Of a stretch of 64,000 nt of DNA, positions 26,873 through 34,636 are shown piece after piece; the stretch's first letter is position 1; each line of letters opens with the position of its first letter. A program made the position numbers and the translations under genes. The stretch spans positions 1 through 64,000 of the forward strand of contig CAYNTJ010000005.1 of NCBI GenBank assembly GCA_964400515.1. The letters are read 5' to 3'. The notes under the pieces were generated by a model. That model was not told where the DNA came from. It worked only from the letters and a program-made list of their open reading frames with translations, and did not search any database. This DNA is from JAAYHV01 sp964400515. GTDB taxonomy: Bacteria > Bacillota > Clostridia > Peptostreptococcales > Anaerovoracaceae.

Positions 26873-27560
26873 ATTTACTCACCTTTTTTAACGCTTCTTT
26901 ATCAAGTCTTTTATTAAAGTTCTTCTTCTCGCTATTTCTTAGTCTATGAACTTCATCAATATCTATATCTATAACTGCAGCATCTCTAACATAATCTTCG
27001 ATTTTGGTGTCCCCCTTGGGGCCTATGACCATTATTCCTCCGTAAAGATTAGTTGCAATAACAAAGACATTATTATCATAAGCCCTGGCCTTCATGTATT
27101 TATTCCAAATATTTTTTCGGCTTCCGCAAGCTTTAGGTGTGGCAAAGGGATATATCATTACCTCTGCACCGTTTTCACATAAGGCTTGAGTAAGCTCCGG
27201 CATATGGCTTTCTATACAAATCCCTACTCCGAAACAAACACCGTCAACATTAAAAAGTGTCAATTCGCTGCCCTTTTTATATATTTTCTTTTCATTAATG
27301 CCCAGGTGTGTTTTTTTGTATTTATATATATTACCATTCTTATTTATCATAAGATATTCATTATATCTTCCGTCAGATTCTTCAATCGATGCCCCTAAAA
27401 AAGTATTTTTACCGAAGCTTTTTATGTCACAAGCATTTATAAATTCATTATTACCATAGCCGGTTAATGCACACTCGGGGAAAATATATATATCTGCTTC
27501 ATAGTTATTAATGGTTTTAATTATTTTATCCCTTTGTGCAGTGCTTATACATAGTCTCAT
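26862..27560 (-). CDS. Nitrilase-superfamily (carbon-nitrogen hydrolase) protein in the cobalamin operon
   Basis: The 232-residue protein has the Glu-Lys-Cys triad of the family: E29 in FPECALTGYG, K83 in YKKTHLG and C115 in GVGICIESHMPE. These hydrolases act on nitriles or amides, or transfer acyl groups; no specific substrate can be read from the sequence. It is slightly short for the family (about 260-300). GAGGGAAG precedes the ATG and it overlaps cbiD, so it belongs to the operon. A role in corrin side-chain amide or nitrogen handling is possible but unproven. Confidence 0.85.
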   Translation of the reverse strand: MRLCISTAQRDKIIKTINNYEADIYIFPECALTGYGNNEFINACDIKSFGKNTFLGASIEESDGRYNEYLMINKNGNIYKYKKTHLGINEKKIYKKGSELTLFNVDGVCFGVGICIESHMPELTQALCENGAEVMIYPFATPKACGSRKNIWNKYMKARAYDNNVFVIATNLYGGIMVIGPKGDTKIEDYVRDAAVIDIDIDEVHRLRNSEKKNFNKRLDKEALKKVSKYGI

Positions 27561-27592
27561 TTTTCTTCCCTCGGCAAAAGTTATATCTAATG

Positions 27593-27616
27593 TAGCGCAG
27601 CTTTAAAACTGCGCTA
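27593..27616 (-). other. Stable intercistronic hairpin between the binding-protein gene and the nitrilase gene
   Basis: TAGCGCAG (27593-27600) pairs perfectly with CTGCGCTA (27609-27616), and the minus-strand stem extends two more pairs with one G-U. No U-tract follows on the minus strand, so it is better explained as an mRNA stabiliser or processing site at the transport/biosynthesis boundary than as a strong terminator. Confidence 0.6.
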
Positions 27617-27622
27617 TATTTA

Positions 27623-29062
27623 TTAATCCAATATTATCTTAATTGCGTCAATAATCTCCTGATTTGTAACCAATTCCTTTGGCTCAAATTTGCTGCCATT
27701 TAAAGCCATCGCCTTATTGTCAACAACCATCTGGATCATTTTAGGATTTTCACAATCCTTTAAGTCAGAAATACTATAGCTATATGTCTGGGATTTAAAA
27801 TCTCCCAATGTTATTAATAAAAGGGCAAGCTCTTCTCTTGTCACCTCTTTATCAGGCTTAAAGTATTCTTTATCATCTTCAAAATACGCTTCCATAGCCC
27901 CTGACATTGTGATGGTTTCTATATAATCGAAATTATCATCTCTCCAATCCACATCATCAAAAAGACCAAATGTATGCCCTTTATAATCTTCCTCATAGTA
28001 TTTAGATGATGATGGCACCCATAATGGAAGATGCAACATTTTAACCGCAATATTTGCCATATCCTCCCTTGTGGCAATTTCATCATTCTCATATTCTGAG
28101 TAGCTATCCATCAAATCCGGATAAAGATACCTGGCAAGTTCCTTTGCCCCCTTATACTGTCTGAATGTGGGCGATGATATTATTTTTTCATTAATAGTGT
28201 ATACCCTTCCATCTTTTATGGCCTTTACAGTTTCAAATCCGGAACGCTCCGATATGCTTTGCAAGCTTCCCCCACAGTTCATTGCTCCTCTTTGGGTAAC
28301 ATACACATCAATATTATCAGCCTCTGCCATTATTGCCTCTTCACCAAATACGGCAATTGAGCTTCCCGGTTCAATAGCTTCGGCATCCTTTGCAATGTTA
28401 ATACCCCCTGCTATTTCTATGGCTAATCCCGCCATGGAATCAGGGGTTACTGTTCTTAAATTTACTTCCGTGGATTCAAAGAAAATACTGTTTCTTTCAT
28501 TATCCGGAATATTAGAAGTTAATTCAGAAATCTCGTTCATCCTGCTATTAAGAAGCTCCAATTGGTTTTCAGCTTCTTCTTCCGCTCCCACAACCATTGC
28601 CAGCCTTCTTATATACTCATCAAAATCATCCCTGGTCTCAGGATAAAGGGATACCACTGTAATACCTGCATTCTTTAAAGCTTCCACAAACTCAGGAGCT
28701 TTTCTTGTTATAAAGGGTCTGATAATTACGCAATCCGGGTTGGCCGCAATAACTTTTTCAGGGTCTGATTGATAATCATACATATCAAGAGCGGCGGCTT
28801 CTGCAGGATATATTCCTGTTTTGTAATTGCCTATAAGCTTATCCCCGGCTCCTAAAGTGTATAAGTTTTCTGTATGGGCAGAATAAAATGATATTATTCT
28901 CTCGCATGGTTTGTCTAAATCTACTTTAATTCCCTCATCATCTATAAAGCTAATGGCCGCATTATTATTATCCTTTGTTTTATCATTATTGTCACAGCCC
29001 ATGGATATTAATGAAAATATCATAACCAGTGATAATAATATTGTTAATTTCTTTTTATTCAT
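27623..29062 (-). CDS. BtuF/FecB-type substrate-binding lipoprotein with C-terminal SLH-like repeats
   Basis: The 479-residue protein has a lipoprotein signal (hydrophobic segment, then SMGC), so it is anchored outside the membrane. Residues about 40-315 form a periplasmic-binding-protein domain (ISFYSAHTENLYTLGAGDKLIG, DCVIIRPF). From about 325 to the end are S-layer-homology-like repeats, seen as TREDMANIAVKML, FKPDKEVTREELALLLI and FEPKELVTNQEIIDAI with intervening F/D...A-rich helices. The domain pairing is unusual. Genes for its permease and ATPase lie upstream, and the riboswitch points to a corrinoid or cobalt-related ligand; iron or heme cannot be excluded. Confidence 0.85.
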   Translation of the reverse strand: MNKKKLTILLSLVMIFSLISMGCDNNDKTKDNNNAAISFIDDEGIKVDLDKPCERIISFYSAHTENLYTLGAGDKLIGNYKTGIYPAEAAALDMYDYQSDPEKVIAANPDCVIIRPFITRKAPEFVEALKNAGITVVSLYPETRDDFDEYIRRLAMVVGAEEEAENQLELLNSRMNEISELTSNIPDNERNSIFFESTEVNLRTVTPDSMAGLAIEIAGGINIAKDAEAIEPGSSIAVFGEEAIMAEADNIDVYVTQRGAMNCGGSLQSISERSGFETVKAIKDGRVYTINEKIISSPTFRQYKGAKELARYLYPDLMDSYSEYENDEIATREDMANIAVKMLHLPLWVPSSSKYYEEDYKGHTFGLFDDVDWRDDNFDYIETITMSGAMEAYFEDDKEYFKPDKEVTREELALLLITLGDFKSQTYSYSISDLKDCENPKMIQMVVDNKAMALNGSKFEPKELVTNQEIIDAIKIILD

Positions 29063-29079
29063 ACTCTCCCCTAATTTTA

Positions 29080-29116
29080 GCCAAATAGGCTGCAGGTTAT
29101 CCCACAGCCATTTAGC
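29080..29116 (-). other. Intercistronic stem-loop between cbiK-like and binding-protein genes
   Basis: Plus-strand GCCAAAT (29080-29086) and GGCTG (29088-29092) pair with CAGCC (29105-29109) and ATTTAGC (29110-29116), giving a 12-bp stem with one bulged base and one wobble on the minus strand. No U-tract follows. With the hairpin at 27593 it brackets the binding-protein gene. Confidence 0.55.
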
Positions 29117-29143
29117 AAATATTATTATATATAGTGTTATTAG

Positions 29144-30058
29144 TTATTCTTCTGTAGGACCGTCTATAGCTGCCTGTACATGTTCCACATACATATCCTG
29201 AATGCCTTCATACTCTCCAAGACCTTTTAGCACTGCTTCCACTTCATATCCTGCTTTTTTAAGTTGAGTTGCCCAAGAATCTTCTTCTTCTCCGGCCATG
29301 TCATTATTGGCATGATCCCCTGCTACTATCATGAAAGGAAATAATACTACTTTTTTAGCGTTTGTCAGCTCCAAATCTGCTATAACTTCATCAATCATAG
29401 GATATCCTTCTACAGTTCCAACAAAATAGTTTCTTCCCACCTCATGTTTTAAGTGAGAATCAAAGCATGCATACGTAGCGTTTGCATAGTGAGGGGTACC
29501 ATGTCCCATTAATACTATAGCTGTTCCGTCCACATTGTATTCAGCTGTATCTTCTTTGATAATCTTTGTAGCAGCCGCATAATCCTCATGGCTTGTAAGT
29601 AGTGGTTCTCCCACTGCTAAAGTTTCAAAATTGCCTTCATACTTTTCTACAACTGCCATAAGCTCGTCATATTCTTCACCGTGCATTATATGGGTCGGTT
29701 GAACTATTAGTGTGCCAATGCCATCTGCTACTAATCTTTCCATTGCTTGTTCAACGTTATCTATTTCCAGGCCGTCCCTTTCTGCAAGCTTATCAATAAT
29801 TATTTGAGAAGTAAAAGCTCTTCTAACATCGTATTCATCGCCAAACTCTTCGTTGATTTTGTTTTCGATGGCCTCGATTGTATTTGCTCTGGTCTCATTA
29901 TAGCTTGTTCCAAAGCTAACAACCAATATTGCTTTTTGTTCCGGATCTCCAACCTTAGGGGTATCCGCATCGTCACCGGAGCAGCCGGTAAAAACAAATG
30001 CCGCCATTGACATTGTTAGAGCTAAGATAATAAGTTTTAATAGTTTTGAGTTTTTCAT
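29144..30058 (-). CDS. cbiK: Exported CbiK-type sirohydrochlorin cobaltochelatase lipoprotein
   Basis: CbiK enzymes insert cobalt into sirohydrochlorin. This 304-residue protein has the class II chelatase fold signatures: FGTSYNETRANTI near residue 49, PTHIMHGEEY (H123, H126), MGHGTPHYANATYACFD (H186, H190) and IVAGDHANNDMAGEEEDSW (H249). Unlike cytoplasmic CbiK it has a signal peptide ending FTGC (C26), so it should be lipid-anchored outside the membrane. Exported homologues are known (periplasmic CbiK in Desulfovibrio, IhtB in Porphyromonas). No cytoplasmic copy is in the window. Function as biosynthetic chelatase, metal donor or demetallase is open. Confidence 0.88.
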   Translation of the reverse strand: MKNSKLLKLIILALTMSMAAFVFTGCSGDDADTPKVGDPEQKAILVVSFGTSYNETRANTIEAIENKINEEFGDEYDVRRAFTSQIIIDKLAERDGLEIDNVEQAMERLVADGIGTLIVQPTHIMHGEEYDELMAVVEKYEGNFETLAVGEPLLTSHEDYAAATKIIKEDTAEYNVDGTAIVLMGHGTPHYANATYACFDSHLKHEVGRNYFVGTVEGYPMIDEVIADLELTNAKKVVLFPFMIVAGDHANNDMAGEEEDSWATQLKKAGYEVEAVLKGLGEYEGIQDMYVEHVQAAIDGPTEE

Positions 30059-30074
30059 TTTGTTCCTCCAAATA

Positions 30075-30851
30075 TTATATTTTATCTATGATGAAAAAGC
30101 CTTTATTCTTGATAATATCAGCCTTCACCTTAAAGACGCGTTTAAAAAATTCTTCATCCATGACAGAATCCGGATTACCCACAGAATCTATTTCACCATG
30201 GTTTAATGCAATGATTTCATGGCTAAACCTATAGGCAAAATTCAAATCATGATTAACTGCAAGCACAGTAAGCTTTTCTTCTTTGACAAGATCCAAAACA
30301 ACATTTGTCAGCTGAATTTTTGCATTCACATCCATATCCGACATGGCTTCATCCATTAATAACAGCTTTGGTTTTTGAACCAACGCTCTGGCAAGTATAA
30401 CCCTCTGCAATTCGCCTCCGCTTATTTGAGTCGTGAGTTTATTTGCAAGCCTTAATGTATCAGTTTTATCCATAACGCTTTTTACAAAATATAGCTGTTC
30501 ATCAGATATGGCTTCAAACCTGTTCCTATGGGGATGAAGCCCCATTATTACAGTATCTATACAACTGTATGGAAATTCGTTTTTTTCCCTTTGGTGAATT
30601 ACAGTAATCTCCTTCGCCCTGTTTAATGTGGATATTTTATCTATGTCATGATTTTTATAGGTAACACAGCCCTTTTCCTTCTTAATTATCCCACACAGGA
30701 GTTTAACCAGGGTTGACTTGCCGCTGCCATTGGGACCAACAAGGGATGTGAACTTGCCTTCCGTTAATTCAAATTTTATATTCTTTAATATGTGTGTTTC
30801 TCCATAGCCAAAGTAAAGATTATCAACCTTCATTATTACATTATCCTTCAT
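30075..30851 (-). CDS. ABC transporter ATP-binding protein, FecE/BtuD type
   Basis: The 258-residue ATPase has Walker A GPNGSGKSTLVKLL (about residues 38-51), signature QISGGELQRVILARAL, Walker B LLLMDEAMSDMD and the switch His in VNHDLNFAYR. It powers the adjacent FecCD-family permease. The ATG overlaps the permease stop, with GGAGGGC as ribosome binding site. Operon context under a cobalamin riboswitch suggests corrinoid uptake, but siderophore and heme ATPases look the same. Confidence 0.93.
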   Translation of the reverse strand: MKDNVIMKVDNLYFGYGETHILKNIKFELTEGKFTSLVGPNGSGKSTLVKLLCGIIKKEKGCVTYKNHDIDKISTLNRAKEITVIHQREKNEFPYSCIDTVIMGLHPHRNRFEAISDEQLYFVKSVMDKTDTLRLANKLTTQISGGELQRVILARALVQKPKLLLMDEAMSDMDVNAKIQLTNVVLDLVKEEKLTVLAVNHDLNFAYRFSHEIIALNHGEIDSVGNPDSVMDEEFFKRVFKVKADIIKNKGFFIIDKI

Positions 30852-31897
30852 TATGCCTTGCCCTCCTTGGTTATAAATACATATATGAAGAAGGGACCAC
30901 CAATTAATGTGGTTAATACCCCGACGGGGACTTCACTCACAAACAACAGCCGGGTAAAATTATCGGCAAGGAGAAGTATTATTCCGCCTAAAACCATGCT
31001 GAGGGGTATTAGCATTCGATTATCAGAAGTTAACCAGTACCTTAACAAATGGGGTATGACAAGTCCAACAAAGCCTATTATTCCGCTTACAGCCACACAT
31101 GCAGCAGTAATAACCGATCCCGTTACAAGATATGTCAGTCTTATACTCTTGGTATTAACCCCTAGGGTTTTTGCATTGCTCTCTCCCGCAGTCATTATAT
31201 TAAGATCATCGGCATAATAGTATGCCACCAACCCACCGACTATAACCACCGGCACAATTATATATACATCCACCCATGTTTTTGAGGCCAGACTTCCCAT
31301 TAGCCAAAATACTATGGCACTGACATTCTCTCCAGCTGTCATTTTTATAAAGCTTATTCCGGCAGATAATACCGAACCTATTATAATTCCCGCTATAATC
31401 AGATTTGAGCTATATATGCCACCGCCCCGATTTGCCACAAAAATTACCAGAATCAAAGTGACAAAAGCAAATACAAAGGCAAATAATGTTACCGGTAAAT
31501 ATAGTGCAAATAATATATTTATTAAGAGAGCCAATGAAGCTCCGAATGCGGCTCCCGTAGATACTCCTAAGGTATATGGATCTGCCAAGGGGTTTCTAAG
31601 TAGAGATTGAAACATCGCCCCTGCCATGGCCAAACCTCCCCCAACAAAAACCCCGCATATAATTCTAGGTAATCTTATATCCATAATTACCGCAATTTCA
31701 TTATCCTGAAAGCCGTATAATAGTTTATCCCATTTAAAAATCTTTCCCGCCAGTATTTTTTGTGTACTGACAAAATCGATATCCATGGCGCCTTGACCTG
31801 TAAAAAACACTATAAGCACTATTACTAGGGCCAGCATAATTAAACCGGTTGCCACGCTTTTTCTTTTATTTTTTTTATATTCTTTAATCTGATTCAT
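30851..31897 (-). CDS. ABC transporter permease, FecCD/BtuC family
   Basis: The 348-residue integral membrane protein has about ten hydrophobic helices and the family blocks LRLPRIICGVFVGGGLAMAGAMFQ and GFVGLVIPHLLRYWLTSDNR. It is the channel of the uptake system with the neighbouring ATPase and binding lipoprotein. The ATG begins ten bases after the riboswitch terminator hairpin with no recognisable Shine-Dalgarno sequence, which is unusual here. As first gene of the operon it is directly exposed to riboswitch control. Confidence 0.93.
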   Translation of the reverse strand: MNQIKEYKKNKRKSVATGLIMLALVIVLIVFFTGQGAMDIDFVSTQKILAGKIFKWDKLLYGFQDNEIAVIMDIRLPRIICGVFVGGGLAMAGAMFQSLLRNPLADPYTLGVSTGAAFGASLALLINILFALYLPVTLFAFVFAFVTLILVIFVANRGGGIYSSNLIIAGIIIGSVLSAGISFIKMTAGENVSAIVFWLMGSLASKTWVDVYIIVPVVIVGGLVAYYYADDLNIMTAGESNAKTLGVNTKSIRLTYLVTGSVITAACVAVSGIIGFVGLVIPHLLRYWLTSDNRMLIPLSMVLGGIILLLADNFTRLLFVSEVPVGVLTTLIGGPFFIYVFITKEGKA

Positions 31898-31907
31898 AAA
31901 ATAAAAT

Positions 31908-31931
31908 AACGGTCTGTATAAACAGACCGTT
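31908..31931 (-). terminator. Intrinsic terminator of the cobalamin riboswitch
   Basis: AACGGTCTG (31908-31916) pairs perfectly with CAGACCGTT (31923-31931) over a 6-base loop, and on the minus strand is followed by ATTTTATTTT running into the first start codon. It lies downstream of the aptamer. Upstream AATAACG can pair with the CGTTATT side, giving a possible competing fold. Confidence 0.85.
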
Positions 31932-32004
31932 TTCCTGTACGTTATTTTTTACCACAAAAACTCATGGCATTGATAGCATAGCTAATTTCCCGTTAGTTAC
32001 TACC

Positions 32005-32108
32005 GTTATCAAGCAAGTCTCCTGGCTAACGAATAAATCGCATACAGTGGCGGAACCGCGTGTCGTAAACAACTTCCTTATGTGAATTCTATGTTCACAC
32101 TTGATAAC
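32005..32108 (-). promoter_or_regulatory. Cobalamin riboswitch aptamer
   Basis: The minus-strand RNA is closed by a perfect 9-bp stem (GTTATCAAG/CTTGATAAC at 32100-32108 and 32005-32013). It contains the B12-box core CCGCCACTGT (plus positions about 32044-32053) and AGCCAGGAGACTTGC (about 32014-32028), the two hallmark sequences of the class. It follows a promoter by about 11 bases and leads into a terminator, so adenosylcobalamin should reduce expression of the whole transport/biosynthesis operon. Confidence 0.95.
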
Positions 32109-32125
32109 TATTCAATTCTTAGCAA

Positions 32126-32154
32126 ATATTACCACAATTAATTATCCGTGTCAA
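32126..32154 (-). promoter_or_regulatory. Promoter of the cobalamin operon
   Basis: On the minus strand TTGACA (32149-32154), a 17-base spacer and TAATAT (32126-32131) place the start of transcription near 32119, just before the riboswitch. The -35 overlaps the last codons of the DUF1847 gene. Confidence 0.8.
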
Positions 32155-32794
32155 TATGATTAATTTTGTTTTTGTAGTAGGATTTTGAGGTGTACAATAC
32201 GGAAACAGGATTATGACCGGTAATTCTATCCTTCGTAAAAAGCATGGTTATAGGCTTTTTACAATACTTAAACAGCAAAGTATCATGTCCGACACATAGG
32301 CCCATGGCTACAACAAATTCTACATCCTGCTCATTCATAAGTATCGCCTGCATTATGGGATTGCAATAAGGCTCATATTTTCCCGGATATATTTTGTCCT
32401 CTTCCCTTATTCCAAGCTCAGTTTTATCATAGCTTCCCACTTTGCATGAAACCCCATAAACTTCGAAGCCTTTATCCCTCAAAATATCGGCAAAAGCCTT
32501 GGCTTCCTTTAGTGTTCCTACACAAGAAACTATCCCTACTTTTTTTATCCCCATTTCTGTTAGAAACATTATAGTTTCTTCCACTCTGGTTTTCGTACAA
32601 TAATAATTCCCTTCCAAAATTGAAGAAGCTTCAAAAATATCCATTGTCTGTTGATCATTTAAATATATTTCCTTCACTTCCTCCTTCTTTTTTTCATCAA
32701 TCCTATCAGAAACACAAAACTCAGGGTTTTTAACCTCCGGATATTCACACGCCTTAGTTCTACAGTCCACACAGCTTAAATCAATCTTCTTCAT
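32138..32794 (-). CDS. DUF1847 family protein, putative metal-binding
   Basis: The 218-residue protein begins with a cysteine cluster (C7, C10, C15 and C27) and has VGIVSCVGTLKEAKAF and GLCVGHDTLLFKYCKKP, features of the DUF1847 family. The function of that family is not established; the cysteines suggest a metal or iron-sulfur site. The ATG overlaps the end of ogt, with GATTGGAG as ribosome binding site, so it belongs with cyuA-ogt. Its 3' end contains the -35 of the cobalamin operon promoter. Confidence 0.8.
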   Translation of the reverse strand: MKKIDLSCVDCRTKACEYPEVKNPEFCVSDRIDEKKKEEVKEIYLNDQQTMDIFEASSILEGNYYCTKTRVEETIMFLTEMGIKKVGIVSCVGTLKEAKAFADILRDKGFEVYGVSCKVGSYDKTELGIREEDKIYPGKYEPYCNPIMQAILMNEQDVEFVVAMGLCVGHDTLLFKYCKKPITMLFTKDRITGHNPVSVLYTSKSYYKNKINHIDTDN

Positions 32795-33245
32795 TAATTT
32801 TCTCCAATCCTATTAGCTTTTCCTTTATATTGATACCGCCGCCGTAACCCACCATCCTGCCATCGCTACCAATAACTCTGTGACATGGCACAATAAAGGG
32901 TACGGGGTTTTTATTGCAGGCACTGCCCACCGCTCTATAGCTTTTGGGGTGATTGATTTTTTCGGCTATTTCTTTATAGCTTCTTGTTTCACCATAGGGT
33001 ATTTGTAAAATAGCAGACCATACTTTAATCTGAAATTCCGTACCCAAAAGCACATAGTCTAAAATAATATCTTTTTTCTTTCCGCTAAAGTATTCCTCTA
33101 AACTACAAAAAGCTTTATCGCTAAAAGCCGTTCTTCTTCCCTCATCTTTTATTTTATCTTGTAATATTCTTATGCTCATAATTATATCTTTCTCATAGGA
33201 TATCTCTATGGGACATAAAGAAGTATTATAGTAAGCACAATTCAT
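32781..33245 (-). CDS. ogt: Methylated-DNA-[protein]-cysteine S-methyltransferase
   Basis: This suicide repair protein transfers alkyl groups from O6-alkylguanine in DNA to its own cysteine. The active-site motif PCHRVIGSDGRMVGYGGG is intact (about residues 119-136), preceded by the helix-turn-helix segment IPYGETRSYKEIAEKI and the arginine finger RAVGSACNKNPVP. The length of 154 residues is normal. AAATAGGTGA precedes the ATG. It lies between cyuA and DUF1847. Confidence 0.96.
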   Translation of the reverse strand: MNCAYYNTSLCPIEISYEKDIIMSIRILQDKIKDEGRRTAFSDKAFCSLEEYFSGKKKDIILDYVLLGTEFQIKVWSAILQIPYGETRSYKEIAEKINHPKSYRAVGSACNKNPVPFIVPCHRVIGSDGRMVGYGGGINIKEKLIGLEKINEED

Positions 33246-33252
33246 AATTCAC

Positions 33253-34524
33253 CTATTTATTTTCAATCATTATATTCAATATTTCTGCATCCGTCAGCTT
33301 CATGCCCACTTTGCCTATATGCCCAACATTTCTGATGGTTCTTTCAATGTCTTCGCTGATTATTCCGTCTCCCGGTATAAATGAACGATTTCTTTTTTCC
33401 ATGTTAAAGGACAATATGGCAGCATCAACGGCACTGGCTATTTTAGCTGCACAAGATGCCTTAGCACCATCACAAACTATACCTCCCACATTGGCCACAG
33501 TATCTGCAATAATATTTGATATGCTTTTAAGATTCATATCATAAAGGTAAGCTATTCCGGCCCCGGCTCCCGCCGCTGCACAAACAACACCGCAAAATGC
33601 AGAAAGCCTTCCAATATATTTTTTTTGGTGGAGTGCCGCTAAATTACCCAAAGCCAATGCCCTTATAAGCTTTTCATCGCTTACCTTTAGTTCTCTCGCA
33701 TATTCGATTATGGGAAGAGATATGGTCATACCTTGATTTCCGCTACCGGAATTAATTACTACGGGCATATTGCAGCCCCCCATCCTGGCATCTGATCCTG
33801 CGGCAGCCATAGCCCTTGCTCTTATTTCCACTTTATCACCATAAGTTTCCATTAGGGTTCTACCCACCTGAGAACCATAGGGATTATTAATTCCTTCGTT
33901 TGCTATTTCCCAATTGCATTTTATTTGATATTCTATCACATCTTTTATTTCACTTATTGGCACTTCATTAACAAAATTATATATAGACAAAAGGGAAACC
34001 GTGGTTTCACTGCTATCATCATCCTTTATGGAATCAATATCATTTTTAAATATGATTTCACCATTTTTAACTATTTCAACAATCAAGGTATGCCTATTAA
34101 CTATGGTAACCTCAGAATATTCCTCGCCATTTATAGCTTTAGCCGTTATATATAGATTGTCAACATTTTCCTTAAGCTTGCATATACAATAACCTGAAGA
34201 AATCAGAATTTTTGTTTCTTCAATGTCCCTTTCGGTCACATCTTCCAAAACATTTAGGCCCTTGCTTGAATCTCCTGCCAAAACCCCCAATACGGCAGCT
34301 GCTTCAATACCCTTTTGTCCTCCGGAATTGGGTACTATTACGCCCTTTACATTTTTTATAACATTACCGCTACATGTTATAATAAGCTCCTTTGGCTTAC
34401 TACCCAAGACCTCCCTGGCTTTAGCTGATGCATAAGCTAATGCTATCGGTTCAGTGCAGCCCAGTGCAGGGATAAGTTCTTTTTTTAATAAATTTACATA
34501 AACACAGTGAATATCCTCTTTCAT
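33253..34524 (-). CDS. cyuA: L-cysteine desulfidase family protein (CyuA/YhaM type)
   Basis: The 423-residue protein matches the UPF0597/serine-dehydratase-alpha-like family, which includes [4Fe-4S] L-cysteine desulfidase, releasing sulfide, ammonia and pyruvate from cysteine. Seen: PALGCTEPIALAYASAKA (C23), GGCNMPVVINSGSGNQGMT, AFCGVVCAAAGAGAGIAYL and VCDGAKASCAAKIASA, containing the candidate cluster cysteines. AAGAAAGGATG precedes the ATG. It is the first gene of its operon, behind a promoter shared back-to-back with the YibE/F genes. Substrate is inferred from family only. Confidence 0.85.
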   Translation of the reverse strand: MKEDIHCVYVNLLKKELIPALGCTEPIALAYASAKAREVLGSKPKELIITCSGNVIKNVKGVIVPNSGGQKGIEAAAVLGVLAGDSSKGLNVLEDVTERDIEETKILISSGYCICKLKENVDNLYITAKAINGEEYSEVTIVNRHTLIVEIVKNGEIIFKNDIDSIKDDDSSETTVSLLSIYNFVNEVPISEIKDVIEYQIKCNWEIANEGINNPYGSQVGRTLMETYGDKVEIRARAMAAAGSDARMGGCNMPVVINSGSGNQGMTISLPIIEYARELKVSDEKLIRALALGNLAALHQKKYIGRLSAFCGVVCAAAGAGAGIAYLYDMNLKSISNIIADTVANVGGIVCDGAKASCAAKIASAVDAAILSFNMEKRNRSFIPGDGIISEDIERTIRNVGHIGKVGMKLTDAEILNIMIENK

Positions 34525-34558
34525 ACCGCATCCTTTCTTATGTCATAAACTAACTTAA

Positions 34559-34587
34559 ATTATACAAGCATCCCTTTATTAAGTAAA
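34559..34587 (-). promoter_or_regulatory. Promoter of cyuA-ogt-DUF1847
   Basis: On the minus strand TTTACT (34582-34587), 17 bases and a perfect TATAAT (34559-34564) precede cyuA by about 35 bases. Confidence 0.7.
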
Positions 34588-34610
34588 GACTAATAGGCTT
34601 TACATGTAAA
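34583..34610. promoter_or_regulatory. Inverted repeats between divergent promoters (candidate operator)
   Basis: GTAAAG (34583-34588) and CTTTAC (34598-34603) form an inverted repeat spaced by 9 bases, spanning both -35 elements. TTTACATGTAAA (34599-34610) is a perfect 12-bp palindrome over the plus-strand -35. A regulator bound here could control cyuA and the yib genes together; none is identified nearby. Confidence 0.45.
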
Positions 34611-34627
34611 ATAATAAATACTATAAT
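34599..34627 (+). promoter_or_regulatory. Promoter of the YibE/F pair
   Basis: TTTACA (34599-34604), a 17-base spacer and TATAAT (34622-34627). Transcription should begin near 34634, only about three bases before the ATG at 34637. Confidence 0.75.
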
Positions 34628-34636
34628 ATCATTATT

